A stretch of 64,000 bases of DNA from Rhodococcus sp040643435 (GTDB taxonomy: Bacteria; Actinomycetota; Actinomycetes; Mycobacteriales; Mycobacteriaceae): NCBI RefSeq assembly GCF_040643435.1, contig NZ_JBEYUH010000003.1, positions 124,001 to 188,000 of the forward strand, read 5' to 3'. Below are positions 42,676 to 50,768 of the stretch, piece by piece. Under the pieces are notes generated by a model that saw only the letters and a list, made by a program, of their open reading frames with translations, ran no database searches and had not been told where the DNA came from. Numbering within the stretch: position 1 is the stretch's first letter; each line of letters opens with the position of its first letter. The position numbers and the translations under genes are program-made.

Positions 42676-43368
42676 TCACTCGACGACCTCGCGGCGCAAC
42701 TTGCGTGCTGCACGGTTTGCGGCGGCGAGCGCATCGGCGGCGACCGTGAGGGCTTTCTCGAGTTCCTCCTGCGTCGTGGCGTCGGCCCCCTCGGAGGATT
42801 GTGGCCGCAGCGCGGGCACGACATATCGGCGGAAGCGGAGTCGCGCCGCCGTGTCGGACCGGTTGGGATCCTCGGCTGCGAGGAAGGTTTGTTCGATGAG
42901 ATATTCCAGCAGCTCGGTCAGCGGGATGTCGGTGCGGATGAGCCCTGCCTCCTGGCCGGTGCGAAGCAGTGGTTCGGAGACCGCCGATGTGACGGCAAGG
43001 ATGTCCGGGTGCCGCGCCGAGGCCGAATGCTGTGCCATGAGAGCGACGATCACGGGATCCTCGGGTAGCTCACGGGCGTTGTAGGCCATCGTGTCTTCCA
43101 TCTTCGCGAAGATGTCGCCTCGGCCGGCGGACCGCTCGAGCGCACGTTCTATGTGGCGTTCGGCGCGGAGGAGCCCCACCTGGACGATCATCTCCTGCGC
43201 TCCACCGAGCTGCCGGAACGCGGTGGCGCGGGAAACCCCGGCGCGTTCGGCGATCGCGGTCATGCTGACGGAGGCGGTGCCGCGATGCCGGATCTCCTCG
43301 TCGGCGGCGCGAACGAGGCGCTCCCGCAGGCTCATCTCGCTGGTCGTCACGGTGTTGTCGCTCGGCAC
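42676..43368 (-). CDS. TetR-family regulator of the catabolic cluster
   Basis: A 230-residue repressor. The helix-turn-helix is at about 33-62 (VSMTAIAERAGVSRATAFRQL); the rest is a helical ligand domain with a charged, Ala-rich C-terminal helix (KALTVAADALAAANRAARKL). The GTG at 43368 sits six bases after TAGGGT (43375-43380, minus strand), so the message is probably leaderless; a later ATG (MSLRERL) is possible. It lies between the CoA-transferase gene and the ferredoxin-P450 operon, and the shared AACTTGGTAAA elements at 39699 and 43430 are its likely targets. Confidence 0.87.
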   Translation of the reverse strand: MPSDNTVTTSEMSLRERLVRAADEEIRHRGTASVSMTAIAERAGVSRATAFRQLGGAQEMIVQVGLLRAERHIERALERSAGRGDIFAKMEDTMAYNARELPEDPVIVALMAQHSASARHPDILAVTSAVSEPLLRTGQEAGLIRTDIPLTELLEYLIEQTFLAAEDPNRSDTAARLRFRRYVVPALRPQSSEGADATTQEELEKALTVAADALAAANRAARKLRREVVE

Positions 43369-43419
43369 TCCCTCACCCTAACGGCGGGTACGACGAGTCG
43401 TCCGGAGACAGACATTCCG

Positions 43420-43440
43420 CAACATAGTAAACTTGGTAAA
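43420..43440. promoter_or_regulatory. Second TetR-type operator (TetR/ferredoxin intergenic)
   Basis: CAACATAGTAAACTTG matches the perfect palindrome at 39689 at 11 of 16 positions, and is followed by GTAAA as there. The right half AACTTGGTAAA is identical in both. It lies 40-72 bp upstream of the TetR start and upstream of the ferredoxin operon. Confidence 0.5.
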
Positions 43441-43496
43441 AAGTGTGATCCAGGTCTCGACTTGTGCCTCCGATGTTGCTACTGTGTGTCCAATGA

Positions 43497-43534
43497 GTCT
43501 CAGATGATGAGACCGAACAGTGGGTCCGGTCTCA
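43497..43534. repeat. Triple GTCTCA inverted-repeat array in the ferredoxin leader
   Basis: GTCTCA (43497-43502), TGAGACC (43508-43514) and GGTCTCA (43528-43534) form two overlapping inverted repeats, with spacers of 5 and 13 bases. A further GGTCTC lies at 43453-43458. It is either a second regulator site or an RNA hairpin set in the leader. Confidence 0.5.
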
Positions 43535-43589
43535 CGATCTGCCGCGTTATCGCTTCGTCTCTTCCGTCCGCGTCGAAAGCAGGGACCTC

Positions 43590-43778
43590 ATGAGACTTTC
43601 GCTCGACACCGGCAAGTGTTCAGGCCATGCACGTTGCTGGGAAGCCGCACCCGAGGTGTTCGACATCGACGACAACGGATACGCGTTGCCGCTCGACCGG
43701 GAGGTGACCGAGCCTGTCGATGCCGCCGTGCTGGCCGGCGTCGCCGCGTGTCCCGAACGGGCAATCAGCCTCCGCTGA
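43590..43778 (+). CDS. Ferredoxin, CxxHxxC(x)nCP type (P450 partner)
   Basis: A 62-residue ferredoxin with Cys10, Cys16 and Cys54 and His13 in CSGHARC, then CPERAI. This CxxHxxC...CP arrangement, lacking the second cysteine, is known for P450-linked ferredoxins with a 3Fe-4S or unusual 4Fe-4S cluster. It should pass electrons to the P450 encoded at 46281. AGCAGGGAC precedes the ATG. It begins the operon with SDR, ALDH, P450 and amidohydrolase genes. No ferredoxin reductase is present in the window. Confidence 0.93.
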   Translation: MRLSLDTGKCSGHARCWEAAPEVFDIDDNGYALPLDREVTEPVDAAVLAGVAACPERAISLR

Positions 43779-43873
43779 TTCACCTTCTACTTCATCGTTG
43801 CGCAAACAAACTGCACGACAGATCTTCTCGCTCTTCACCTCACTCTCCCGGATTCGAACCGAAGGACAACCTC

Positions 43874-44734
43874 ATGGGCCGTTTGCAGGACAAAGTCGTC
43901 TTCGTCACCGGCGTCGCCCGCGGTCAGGGACGCTCCCACGCCGTGCGTCTCGCGCGTGAAGGCGCGAAGATCATCGGCGTCGACCTCTGCGACAACGTCA
44001 AGACCAACGCCTATCCGCTGGCTACGCCCGAAGATCTCACCGAGACCACCCGTCTTGTCGAAGAGGCGGGCGGAACACTGCTCACGACGGTCGCCGACGT
44101 GCGCGACCGGCAGGCACTGTTCGCGGCGGTACAGAGCGGCGTCGAAGAATTCGGCCGTCTCGACGGCGTGGTAGCCCAGGCCGGCATCTGCCCACTCGGA
44201 TCGGACGACCCGCAAGCCTTCATCGACGCGTTCACCGTGGACTTCGTCGGTGTCGTCAACGCTGTGGAAGCCTGTCTGCCCCACCTCGCCGACGGTGGAT
44301 CGATCGTCGCGACCGGTAGTCTTGCGGCCCTGCTCCCGGGCGCGACCGACAATCCCACCAACGGCACCGGCGGGCTCGGCTACTCCCTCGCCAAGCGGAT
44401 GATCGCCTCGTTCGTCAACGACCTGTCGGTCGTTCTGGGACCGAAGAAGATCCGCGTCAACGCAGTGCATCCGACGAACTGCAACACCGACATGCTCAAC
44501 AGCGAGGTCATGTACCGGCAGTTCCGTCCCGATCTCGAATCCCCCACCCTCGAAGACGCTCTGCCGGTCTTCCCCGTCATGAGCGTGATGGGTGTTCCCT
44601 ACGTCGAACCCGAGGACGTCACCGACACGGTGCTGTTTCTGCTCTCGGACGAGTCGCGGTACATCACGGGCATGCAGATGCGTGTCGATGCGGGTGGCTA
44701 CGTCCGCAACCGTCCTGCCGCGCCGGCCTTCTGA
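43874..44734 (+). CDS. Mycofactocin-coupled short-chain dehydrogenase
   Basis: A 286-residue SDR. The NAD site is GVARGQGRSHAVRLAREGA, the insertion type typical of mycofactocin-dependent SDRs, in which NADH stays bound and electrons go to mycofactocin. The catalytic set is Ser149, Tyr170 and Lys174, and NCNTDM is a typical late motif. It should oxidise the alcohol made by the P450 to an aldehyde or ketone. The ATG at 43874 is chosen for the canonical MGRLQDKVVFVTG start. Mycofactocin synthesis genes are not in the window. Confidence 0.9.
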   Translation: MGRLQDKVVFVTGVARGQGRSHAVRLAREGAKIIGVDLCDNVKTNAYPLATPEDLTETTRLVEEAGGTLLTTVADVRDRQALFAAVQSGVEEFGRLDGVVAQAGICPLGSDDPQAFIDAFTVDFVGVVNAVEACLPHLADGGSIVATGSLAALLPGATDNPTNGTGGLGYSLAKRMIASFVNDLSVVLGPKKIRVNAVHPTNCNTDMLNSEVMYRQFRPDLESPTLEDALPVFPVMSVMGVPYVEPEDVTDTVLFLLSDESRYITGMQMRVDAGGYVRNRPAAPAF

Positions 44735-44770
44735 TCGCGCACGTAATCCCTGTCGAGTACGGAGAACCCT

Positions 44771-46243
44771 GTGACACACGACTTTTCCAAGCTGTTCATC
44801 GACGGAACCTGGGTGGACAGCGACGGCGGCGCGATCCACGACGTCGTCAACCCGGCCAACGGCGAACTCGTCGGGCGTGCCCCGCAGGCCACCGTCTCCG
44901 ACGTCCGCCGCGCGATCACCGCCGCGCGGCGTGCATTCGACGAGGGTCCGTGGCCACTCATGTCACCGCGGGAACGTGCGCAGGTGATGGTGCGCATGGC
45001 CGACGCCCTGGACAAGCGTCGCGCAGAACTGGTCGATCTGAGCATCGCCGAGGCAGGCTCGACCCGAGCGCTCGCGGAATACCTGCAAGTGGGAATCCCC
45101 TTGCAGCACTTCCGCGACACGGCCGAGCGGCTCCTGCCGGCCTTCGAGTTCGAGAGGCCGGTGTTCCCGACCATCGGGCAGGGAATCGGTCAGGGCGTCG
45201 TCCTGCGCGAACCGGTCGGTGTCGCCGCGCTGATCTCGGCGTACAACTTCCCACTCTTCCTCAACATCATGAAGGTCGCTCCCGCTCTGGCCGCGGGATG
45301 CACCGCCATCCTCAAACCGGCACCGACGACGCCTCTCGAGGCGCTGATCCTCGGGACGATCGCCGAGGAGGCCGGCCTTCCGCCGGGTGTGCTCAACATC
45401 GTCACGGGCGACGCCGACGCCGGTCGCGAACTCACCACCAGTCCCGAAGTCGATCTGGTGAGCTTCACCGGTTCCGACACCGTCGGCCGCGCGGTCTACG
45501 AACAGGCCGCGCCCACCCTGAAGAAGGTCGTCCTCGAGCTCGGGGGCAAGTCGGCCAATATCTTCTGTGAGGACGTCGATCTCGCAAAGGCCGCCGAGTC
45601 GGTGATCGGGAACATGGTCACCCATGCCGGGCAGGGATGTTCCCTGTTCACGCGGACGCTGGTGCACCGCTCCCGCTACGACGAGCTCGTCGCCTACGTG
45701 ACCGCGGGGCTCGGGACGATCACCGTCGGCGACCCGGCCGATCCAGGTGTCATGATGGGCCCGTTGATCAGCGAGGCCCAGCGCACCAAGGTCGAGAAAC
45801 TCATCGCCCGCGGTGTCGAGGAAGGCGCGAGGATCGCCTTCGGTGGCGGTCGCCCGCCCGGCCTCGACAAGGGATATTTCGTCGAGCCGACGCTGTTCGT
45901 CGACGTGGACAACTCGATGGATATCGCGCAGAAGGAATTCTTCGGCCCGGTCGGCGTCATCATCCCGTTCGACGACGACGATCACGCGGTTCGCCTGGCC
46001 AACGAAAGCGAATTCGGGCTCGGGGGAAGCGTGTTCGCCGCCGATCCTGTGCGTGCCTACGGCATCGCCAAGCGCATCCGTACCGGTTTCGTGTCCCTCA
46101 ACGGCGGTGGCGGGGGCGTGACCCCGCACATTCCGTTCGGCGGATACAAGCACTCGGGACTCGGACGCGAATGGGGCGCGGCAGGCCTCGAGGAGTATCT
46201 GGAAACCAAAGCCGTGACGTGGAGTGCCGCGAGCGGCGCCTGA
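44771..46243 (+). CDS. NAD(P)-dependent aldehyde dehydrogenase
   Basis: A 490-residue ALDH. The catalytic cysteine is Cys290 (AGQGCSLFTR) and the general base is Glu256 (VLELGGKS); the Rossmann segment SFTGSDTVGR is present. It should turn the aldehyde made by the SDR into an acid, which the CoA-transferase could then activate. The GTG start at 44771 has GGAG upstream and lies 36 bp after the SDR stop. Substrate cannot be read from sequence. Confidence 0.93.
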   Translation: MTHDFSKLFIDGTWVDSDGGAIHDVVNPANGELVGRAPQATVSDVRRAITAARRAFDEGPWPLMSPRERAQVMVRMADALDKRRAELVDLSIAEAGSTRALAEYLQVGIPLQHFRDTAERLLPAFEFERPVFPTIGQGIGQGVVLREPVGVAALISAYNFPLFLNIMKVAPALAAGCTAILKPAPTTPLEALILGTIAEEAGLPPGVLNIVTGDADAGRELTTSPEVDLVSFTGSDTVGRAVYEQAAPTLKKVVLELGGKSANIFCEDVDLAKAAESVIGNMVTHAGQGCSLFTRTLVHRSRYDELVAYVTAGLGTITVGDPADPGVMMGPLISEAQRTKVEKLIARGVEEGARIAFGGGRPPGLDKGYFVEPTLFVDVDNSMDIAQKEFFGPVGVIIPFDDDDHAVRLANESEFGLGGSVFAADPVRAYGIAKRIRTGFVSLNGGGGGVTPHIPFGGYKHSGLGREWGAAGLEEYLETKAVTWSAASGA

Positions 46244-46280
46244 GCATTTGCTTTCACCTTCCACTTCGTAAGGACTTGTC

Positions 46281-47498
46281 ATGACCCGAGCCGAATCCGA
46301 CCGAGCCGCCGCCGCCGGATGCCCCGTCCACAATTTCAACTACACCGAACTGCAGAAGGCCGGCACGTGGTTCGAGAAGTACGACCGGCTGCGTGACGAA
46401 TCGGCCGTCTACCGCAACGAGTTCGGGCCGGGGTTCTATTCGGTGGTGAACTACGAGGGCATACTCGACCTGCTGCAGCGCCCCGACACGTTCTCGAACA
46501 GCGTGGTCACCCCGCTCGATCCGAACCCGGCATTCAAATGGATTCCCGAGATGCTCGACGGGGACGAACACCGCCAATGGCGTCATCAGCTCGCCCCGTT
46601 GTTCTCGCCCAAGTGGGTGGAGTCGCTCGAACCGCACATTCGTGAATGTGCTGCCGGCCTGGCCGACGAAATCGCGTCACGCTCGGGCAACCAGGTGGAC
46701 TTCATGCTCGAGTTCGCGCAGGTGTTCCCCGCGACCATCTTCCTCGAACTCATGGGCATGCCGGTCGAGGAACTCGACCAGTTCATGGAATGGGAGCACG
46801 CGATCCTGCACGGGAGCGACGACGACGTGGAAGCCCGCGGACAGCGTCAGCTCGCCGCGATGCAGGCGGTGATGGGGCGGTTCGCTTCGATCATCGCCGA
46901 GCGGCGTGCCGACCCCAGAGACGACATCGTCAGCAGGGCACTGGACTTCGAGATCGACGGCAAAGCCGTCAGCGACGAGGATCTGCTCTCGTTCTGCCTC
47001 CTGATGTTCATGGCCGGCCTCGACACCGTGGCCGCCACTCTGGGGTGGACGTTCTACCACCTGGCGTCGCATCCGGAGGACCGGGCGCGCATCGTCGAGG
47101 ATCCGTCTCTCATCCCGGGCGCGGTCGAAGAATTTCTCCGTGCTTATGCGATCGTCGTTCCTGCTCGAAAGGTTATGCACGACACGGAGCTTCAGGGAGT
47201 ATCCCTGAAGGCCGGCGATATGGTGAACTTCCCGCTCAGCGGCGCGACCCGCGACGAGGAGGCGTTCGACGACGCCGCCGAGGTCGACATCGAACGCTCG
47301 CCCAACAATCACATCGCCTTCGGCGCCGGTCCGCACCGCTGTCTCGGTTCCCACCTCGCACGCCGGGAACTGCGGATTGCGCTGGAGGAGTGGCACAAGA
47401 GAATTCCGGACTACCGGCTCGTGCCGGGTGCCGAACTGCTCGAGACCGGCGGACAACTCGGACTCACCTCGCTGCCGATCGAATGGGACCGCGTCTGA
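46281..47498 (+). CDS. Cytochrome P450
   Basis: A 405-residue soluble bacterial P450. The heme cysteine is Cys354 in FGAGPHRCLGSHLAR, the I-helix oxygen site is AGLDTVAAT (245-253), and ExxR is Glu284-Arg287. The first step of the cluster's pathway is likely a hydroxylation by this enzyme, with electrons from the ferredoxin encoded at 43590. Length and motifs place it with terpene/steroid-type bacterial P450s, but I cannot name the CYP family. Its ATG has AAGGACTTG upstream. Confidence 0.95.
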   Translation: MTRAESDRAAAAGCPVHNFNYTELQKAGTWFEKYDRLRDESAVYRNEFGPGFYSVVNYEGILDLLQRPDTFSNSVVTPLDPNPAFKWIPEMLDGDEHRQWRHQLAPLFSPKWVESLEPHIRECAAGLADEIASRSGNQVDFMLEFAQVFPATIFLELMGMPVEELDQFMEWEHAILHGSDDDVEARGQRQLAAMQAVMGRFASIIAERRADPRDDIVSRALDFEIDGKAVSDEDLLSFCLLMFMAGLDTVAATLGWTFYHLASHPEDRARIVEDPSLIPGAVEEFLRAYAIVVPARKVMHDTELQGVSLKAGDMVNFPLSGATRDEEAFDDAAEVDIERSPNNHIAFGAGPHRCLGSHLARRELRIALEEWHKRIPDYRLVPGAELLETGGQLGLTSLPIEWDRV

Positions 47499-47547
47499 GG
47501 TCTGCGATCCACCTCGTAACGCTGCACCGCACATTCAGGAGGATGCA

Positions 47548-48735
47548 ATGCCACTGCAGGACCACATGCATTTGATCTCCACCGACGACCATCTGATCGA
47601 ACATCCGGCCTTGTGGTCGGATCGATTACCGTCGAAGTTCCTCGAGGCCGGCCCGAAGATCGTCGAGAAGGAACTGCCGAGGGCGATCCATGTCGGCGAC
47701 GGCGACCGCGCCCTGGACACCGCGACCAAGATTGCGCAGGTGTGGGAGTACGAAGGCCGGATCTATCCGTACATCGGCCTCAACGCCGTAGCGGGCAAGA
47801 AGCCCGAGGAGTACGGCATCGAGCCCACACGCTACGACGAGATGCTGCCGGGCTGCTACGACCCGAGCGCTCGCGTGCAGGACATGGATATCGACGGCGT
47901 GCAGGCCACGCTGTCGTTCCCCTCGTTTCCCCGGTTCGCCGGCACCGTCTTTCTCGAAGGCCAGGACAAGGAGCTCGCCCTTGCCTGTGTCCGCGCCTGG
48001 AACGATTACATCCTGGACGAGTGGTGCCCCACGGCGCCGGACCGCCTGATCCCACTGACCATCCTGCCGTTGTGGTCGGTGGAGGAGGCTGTGGCGGAGG
48101 TTCGGCGAACGGCCGCGAAGGGGTCACGGGCGATCTCGTTCGTGGAGAATCCGGTCCCGCTCGGATTGCCGTCCTTCCACACCGACCACTGGGATCCGTT
48201 GTTCTCTGCGGTGGAGGAGACCGGGCAGCCCTTGTGCGTGCACTTCGGCACGTCGGGTCAGGCGCCGATCACCGCGCCCGAAGCACCGATGGCGGTGATG
48301 ATCGCCCTGTTCGGCTGCAATTCGATGTATGCGACCGCCGACCTGCTGTTCTCACCTGTGTTCCACAAGCATCCGGGCCTGAAGTTCATGCTCTCCGAGG
48401 GCGGAATCGGATGGGTGCCCTATCTGCTCGAGCGGATGGATCAGACATGGCAGAAGCATCGCTTCTACCAGAACATCGATCAGAGCGTCCGGCCGTCGGA
48501 GCTGTTTGCGAAGCACATCTACGGCTGCTTCATCGACGACCAGTTCGGTGTGGACAACCGTGAGGCCGTCGGAGTCGACAACATCACCTGGGAGGGCGAT
48601 TACCCGCACTCCGACTCGAACTGGCCCAACAGCCGCAAGGTGGTGCGGGAACAGATGCGTCTGGTGCCCGACGAGGACGTGCACAAGATCGTCGAACTCA
48701 ACGCTCGACGACTCTTCCAGTTCCCGCGGGCGTGA
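47548..48735 (+). CDS. Amidohydrolase-2 family metal-dependent hydrolase
   Basis: A 395-residue TIM-barrel hydrolase (PF04909-like). Probable metal residues are in STDDHL (N-terminus), HFGTSG and WEGDYPHSDSNWP. Such proteins hydrolyse C-N, C-C or ring bonds, or decarboxylate aromatic acids, and often sit in P450/SDR catabolic clusters in rhodococci and mycobacteria. CAGGAGGATGC precedes the ATG at 47548; the frame upstream is discarded. The next two genes follow closely, so the operon continues. Confidence 0.87.
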   Translation: MPLQDHMHLISTDDHLIEHPALWSDRLPSKFLEAGPKIVEKELPRAIHVGDGDRALDTATKIAQVWEYEGRIYPYIGLNAVAGKKPEEYGIEPTRYDEMLPGCYDPSARVQDMDIDGVQATLSFPSFPRFAGTVFLEGQDKELALACVRAWNDYILDEWCPTAPDRLIPLTILPLWSVEEAVAEVRRTAAKGSRAISFVENPVPLGLPSFHTDHWDPLFSAVEETGQPLCVHFGTSGQAPITAPEAPMAVMIALFGCNSMYATADLLFSPVFHKHPGLKFMLSEGGIGWVPYLLERMDQTWQKHRFYQNIDQSVRPSELFAKHIYGCFIDDQFGVDNREAVGVDNITWEGDYPHSDSNWPNSRKVVREQMRLVPDEDVHKIVELNARRLFQFPRA

Positions 48736-48758
48736 CAGGAACGGACGGAGAGTGCGTC

Positions 48759-49016
48759 ATGGAAGAGCCGATCACGCGGATTCCGCAGGACGACTGGGCC
48801 GACCAGGATCTGCTGACCCGCGATCTGGCGGGGTCTCTCCTCGACGAGGAGATCGAGGCCGAACGCGACCGCCTCGCGAGACTCGATCGCGGAGAGGGGG
48901 GAGACGACATCGTGATGTCGCGGGAAGACATGGAGCGCAGGCTCGCCGGGATGATCGCCGTGCGTGACCGCGTGCGTGGTGAGGGCCGTCCGGCCCCTTT
49001 GAGAGGACTTCCATGA
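48759..49016 (+). CDS. Small acidic hypothetical protein
   Basis: An 85-residue, strongly charged protein (LLDEEIEAERDRLARLDRGE and MSREDMERRLAGM), probably helical. GGAGAG precedes the ATG at 48759; an in-frame GTG at 48732 overlaps the previous stop and would add nine residues. It sits between the amidohydrolase and the CrtC-like gene, overlapping the latter by 4 bp. No family recognised. Confidence 0.6.
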   Translation: MEEPITRIPQDDWADQDLLTRDLAGSLLDEEIEAERDRLARLDRGEGGDDIVMSREDMERRLAGMIAVRDRVRGEGRPAPLRGLP

Positions 49017-49930
49017 TGTCGGGATTCACGCCGGACGACGACGGACTGCATCGGGTGTCCGACAACTTCTACGAGACGGAGACCTTCTGGTTCTCGTTCT
49101 TCGTGCCCGAGCGCAACATCGGGGCGTGGGTGTATGTGAGTGTCCGGCAGAACGCCGGCACCACCGGTGGAGGACTGTGGCTGTGGGACCACACCGGCAC
49201 AACCCCGTGGGACGTTCCTTTCTTCGAGGGTTTTTCGTACCTCAAGCCTCCGAAGTTCGAGAGCGGGGTGCTGACCAGCCCCACGGGGGCGACGATCACG
49301 GTCCTCGAACCGGGCATGGAGTATTCGGTCCGCTACGACGATCGCAGCCGTATCGTCGCGGATCTGCATTTCGTGGGGCTCGAGCGGCCGGTGCCGCTGC
49401 GGAGCGGATCACCGCCCTATCCGTCGGCATCGCATTACGACCAGACCGGGCACGTCACCGGAACTGTGGTGCTCGACGGCGAACGTATCGACGTCGATTG
49501 TCATGCGATGCGCGACCGATCGTGGGGGCCGAGGACGGAACGTGGTTATCGCCGTGTCGGATACACGTGGTTGGCCGATCCGCAGGTCAGTTTGCTCACC
49601 TATTCGGCACCCACCGACACCGGTGACGACATCCATTCGGGCTATGTACGTCGCGGAGAGGATGTCGTCGAGGTGCGGGGCGGGCATCGAAAGGCCGTTC
49701 GCGATCCCGAGCATGGGTGGATCGACTCGCTGGACCTCGTGGCGGTCGACGAGACCGGCACCGAGATCACCGTGGGCGGCCGGGCACGCAGTCGGCTGAT
49801 CCTCCCGGGATCGACGAGCATCTGCATCAACACCCTGCTCGAGTTCGAGGTGGACGGCCGCGTCGTCTACGGCGAGGACCAGGACGTGTGGCCCATCGCA
49901 GAGTTTCGGGCGACCGTACACGCACGCTGA
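49013..49930 (+). CDS. CrtC/hydroxyneurosporene-synthase-like lipocalin protein (DUF7064-like)
   Basis: A 305-residue beta-rich protein. The motif CHAMRDRSWGPR (about residues 163-174) is the hallmark of CrtC-like, lipocalin-fold hydratases and their DUF7064/7065 relatives, and WLADP and VYGEDQDVW are also typical. Carotenoid CrtC adds water to a terminal double bond; here a hydratase or a binding role for a hydrophobic substrate is plausible. It is translationally coupled to the previous gene (ATGATG overlap) and is the last gene of the catabolic operon. Confidence 0.75.
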   Translation: MMSGFTPDDDGLHRVSDNFYETETFWFSFFVPERNIGAWVYVSVRQNAGTTGGGLWLWDHTGTTPWDVPFFEGFSYLKPPKFESGVLTSPTGATITVLEPGMEYSVRYDDRSRIVADLHFVGLERPVPLRSGSPPYPSASHYDQTGHVTGTVVLDGERIDVDCHAMRDRSWGPRTERGYRRVGYTWLADPQVSLLTYSAPTDTGDDIHSGYVRRGEDVVEVRGGHRKAVRDPEHGWIDSLDLVAVDETGTEITVGGRARSRLILPGSTSICINTLLEFEVDGRVVYGEDQDVWPIAEFRATVHAR

Positions 49931-49943
49931 ACCACCGAAGCTG

Positions 49944-49993
49944 CGTCAACCAAGGGTTGACGAGAGCCATGCGTCAACTTAGGGTTGACGCAT
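49944..49993. promoter_or_regulatory. Twin palindromic operators and promoter of the ClpC2-like gene
   Basis: Site 1 is CGTCAAC-CAAGG-GTTGACG (49944-49962). Site 2 is a perfect 10-bp repeat ATGCGTCAAC, 5-nt TTAGG, GTTGACGCAT (49969-49993), with centres 28 bp apart. A promoter fits exactly: -35 TTGACG (49957-49962) inside site 1, a 17-bp spacer, then -10 TAGGGT (49980-49985) inside site 2, and the ATG six bases later. Repressor binding would cover both boxes and the start codon. Confidence 0.85.
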
Positions 49994-50714
49994 GGACGCT
50001 ATCCGACCTTCCCGTCCTGTCCGGCTCGACGACCTCATCGAGGCGATCGAGAACGTCCACGACGACCCACTCGAGCAACTCTCCGATGCCGTCATCGCGG
50101 CCGACCATCTCGGCGAGGTCGCCGATCACCTGATCGGCCACTTCGTGGACCAGGCACGACGATCCGGCAGATCCTGGTCCGAGATCGGGCGGAGCATGGG
50201 GGTGTCCAAACAGGCCGCCCAGAAGCGGTTCGTCTCGAAGAGCGACAACGACCTCGACCCCGAGCAGGGATTCTCGCGATTCACGCCGCGGGCGAAGAAC
50301 AGCGTGATGGCGTCGATGAACGAGGCGCGCACTGCGGGCAATCCGGAGATCACGCCCGTGCACCTGCTTCTCGGTCTGCTTGCCGACACCGATTCGCTCG
50401 CCGCGCGGGCGCTCCGATCGCAAGGGGTGGACTTCGCAGTCCTACGGGCGGCCGCCGAGGCGACGCTCCCCGAGGCGGCCACCGAGGTCCCGGATCTGAT
50501 CCCCTACGACGCCGGGGCCCGTAAGGCACTCGAACTGACCTTCCGCGAGGCATTGCGACTCGGACACAACTACATCGGTACCGAACACATCCTCCTCGCC
50601 TTGCTCGAACTCGAGAACGGGGACGGCGTGCTGTCGCGGGCCGGTGTGAGCAAGGGTGACGTGGAGCAGAAGGTTGCGGAGGAGCTCGCGGCGATCATCG
50701 CGGGACAAGAGTAG
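49992..50714 (+). CDS. ClpC2-like protein: HTH plus Clp N-domain
   Basis: A 240-residue protein resembling M. tuberculosis ClpC2 (Rv2667). The N-terminal third contains a helix-turn-helix-like stretch, RSWSEIGRSMGVSKQAAQKRF (split as RSWSEIGRSMG and VSKQAAQKRF, about 59-79). The rest (about 95-240) is a double Clp N-domain: FTPRAKNSVMASMNEAR, ITPVHLLLGLL, LELTFREALRLGHNYIGTEH. There is no ATPase module. Known ClpC2 is thought to protect cells from cyclomarin-type toxins that bind ClpC1. The twin palindromes over its promoter suggest it represses itself. Confidence 0.9.
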   Translation: MDAIRPSRPVRLDDLIEAIENVHDDPLEQLSDAVIAADHLGEVADHLIGHFVDQARRSGRSWSEIGRSMGVSKQAAQKRFVSKSDNDLDPEQGFSRFTPRAKNSVMASMNEARTAGNPEITPVHLLLGLLADTDSLAARALRSQGVDFAVLRAAAEATLPEAATEVPDLIPYDAGARKALELTFREALRLGHNYIGTEHILLALLELENGDGVLSRAGVSKGDVEQKVAEELAAIIAGQE

Positions 50715-50733
50715 AGCAACCCGGCAACAGCCG

Positions 50734-50758
50734 GGTTCACGGACGGCAGCGCGGGGTA
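50734..50758 (+). promoter_or_regulatory. SigF-type promoter of the SOD-like gene
   Basis: GGTT (50734-50737), 16-nt spacer, GGGTA (50754-50758), ten bases before the ATG at 50769. It fits the alternative-sigma (SigF/SigB-like) pattern GGWWT-N15/16-GGGTA, and the same pattern occurs before the catalase gene at 53036. Confidence 0.55.
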
Positions 50759-50768
50759 CGTCCGAGAT

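Noticed and set aside
40521..42749. A 742-codon plus-strand frame across the thiolase and CoA-transferase genes
   Set aside because: Arg-rich shadow in the wrong frame; the overlapping genes have good motifs.
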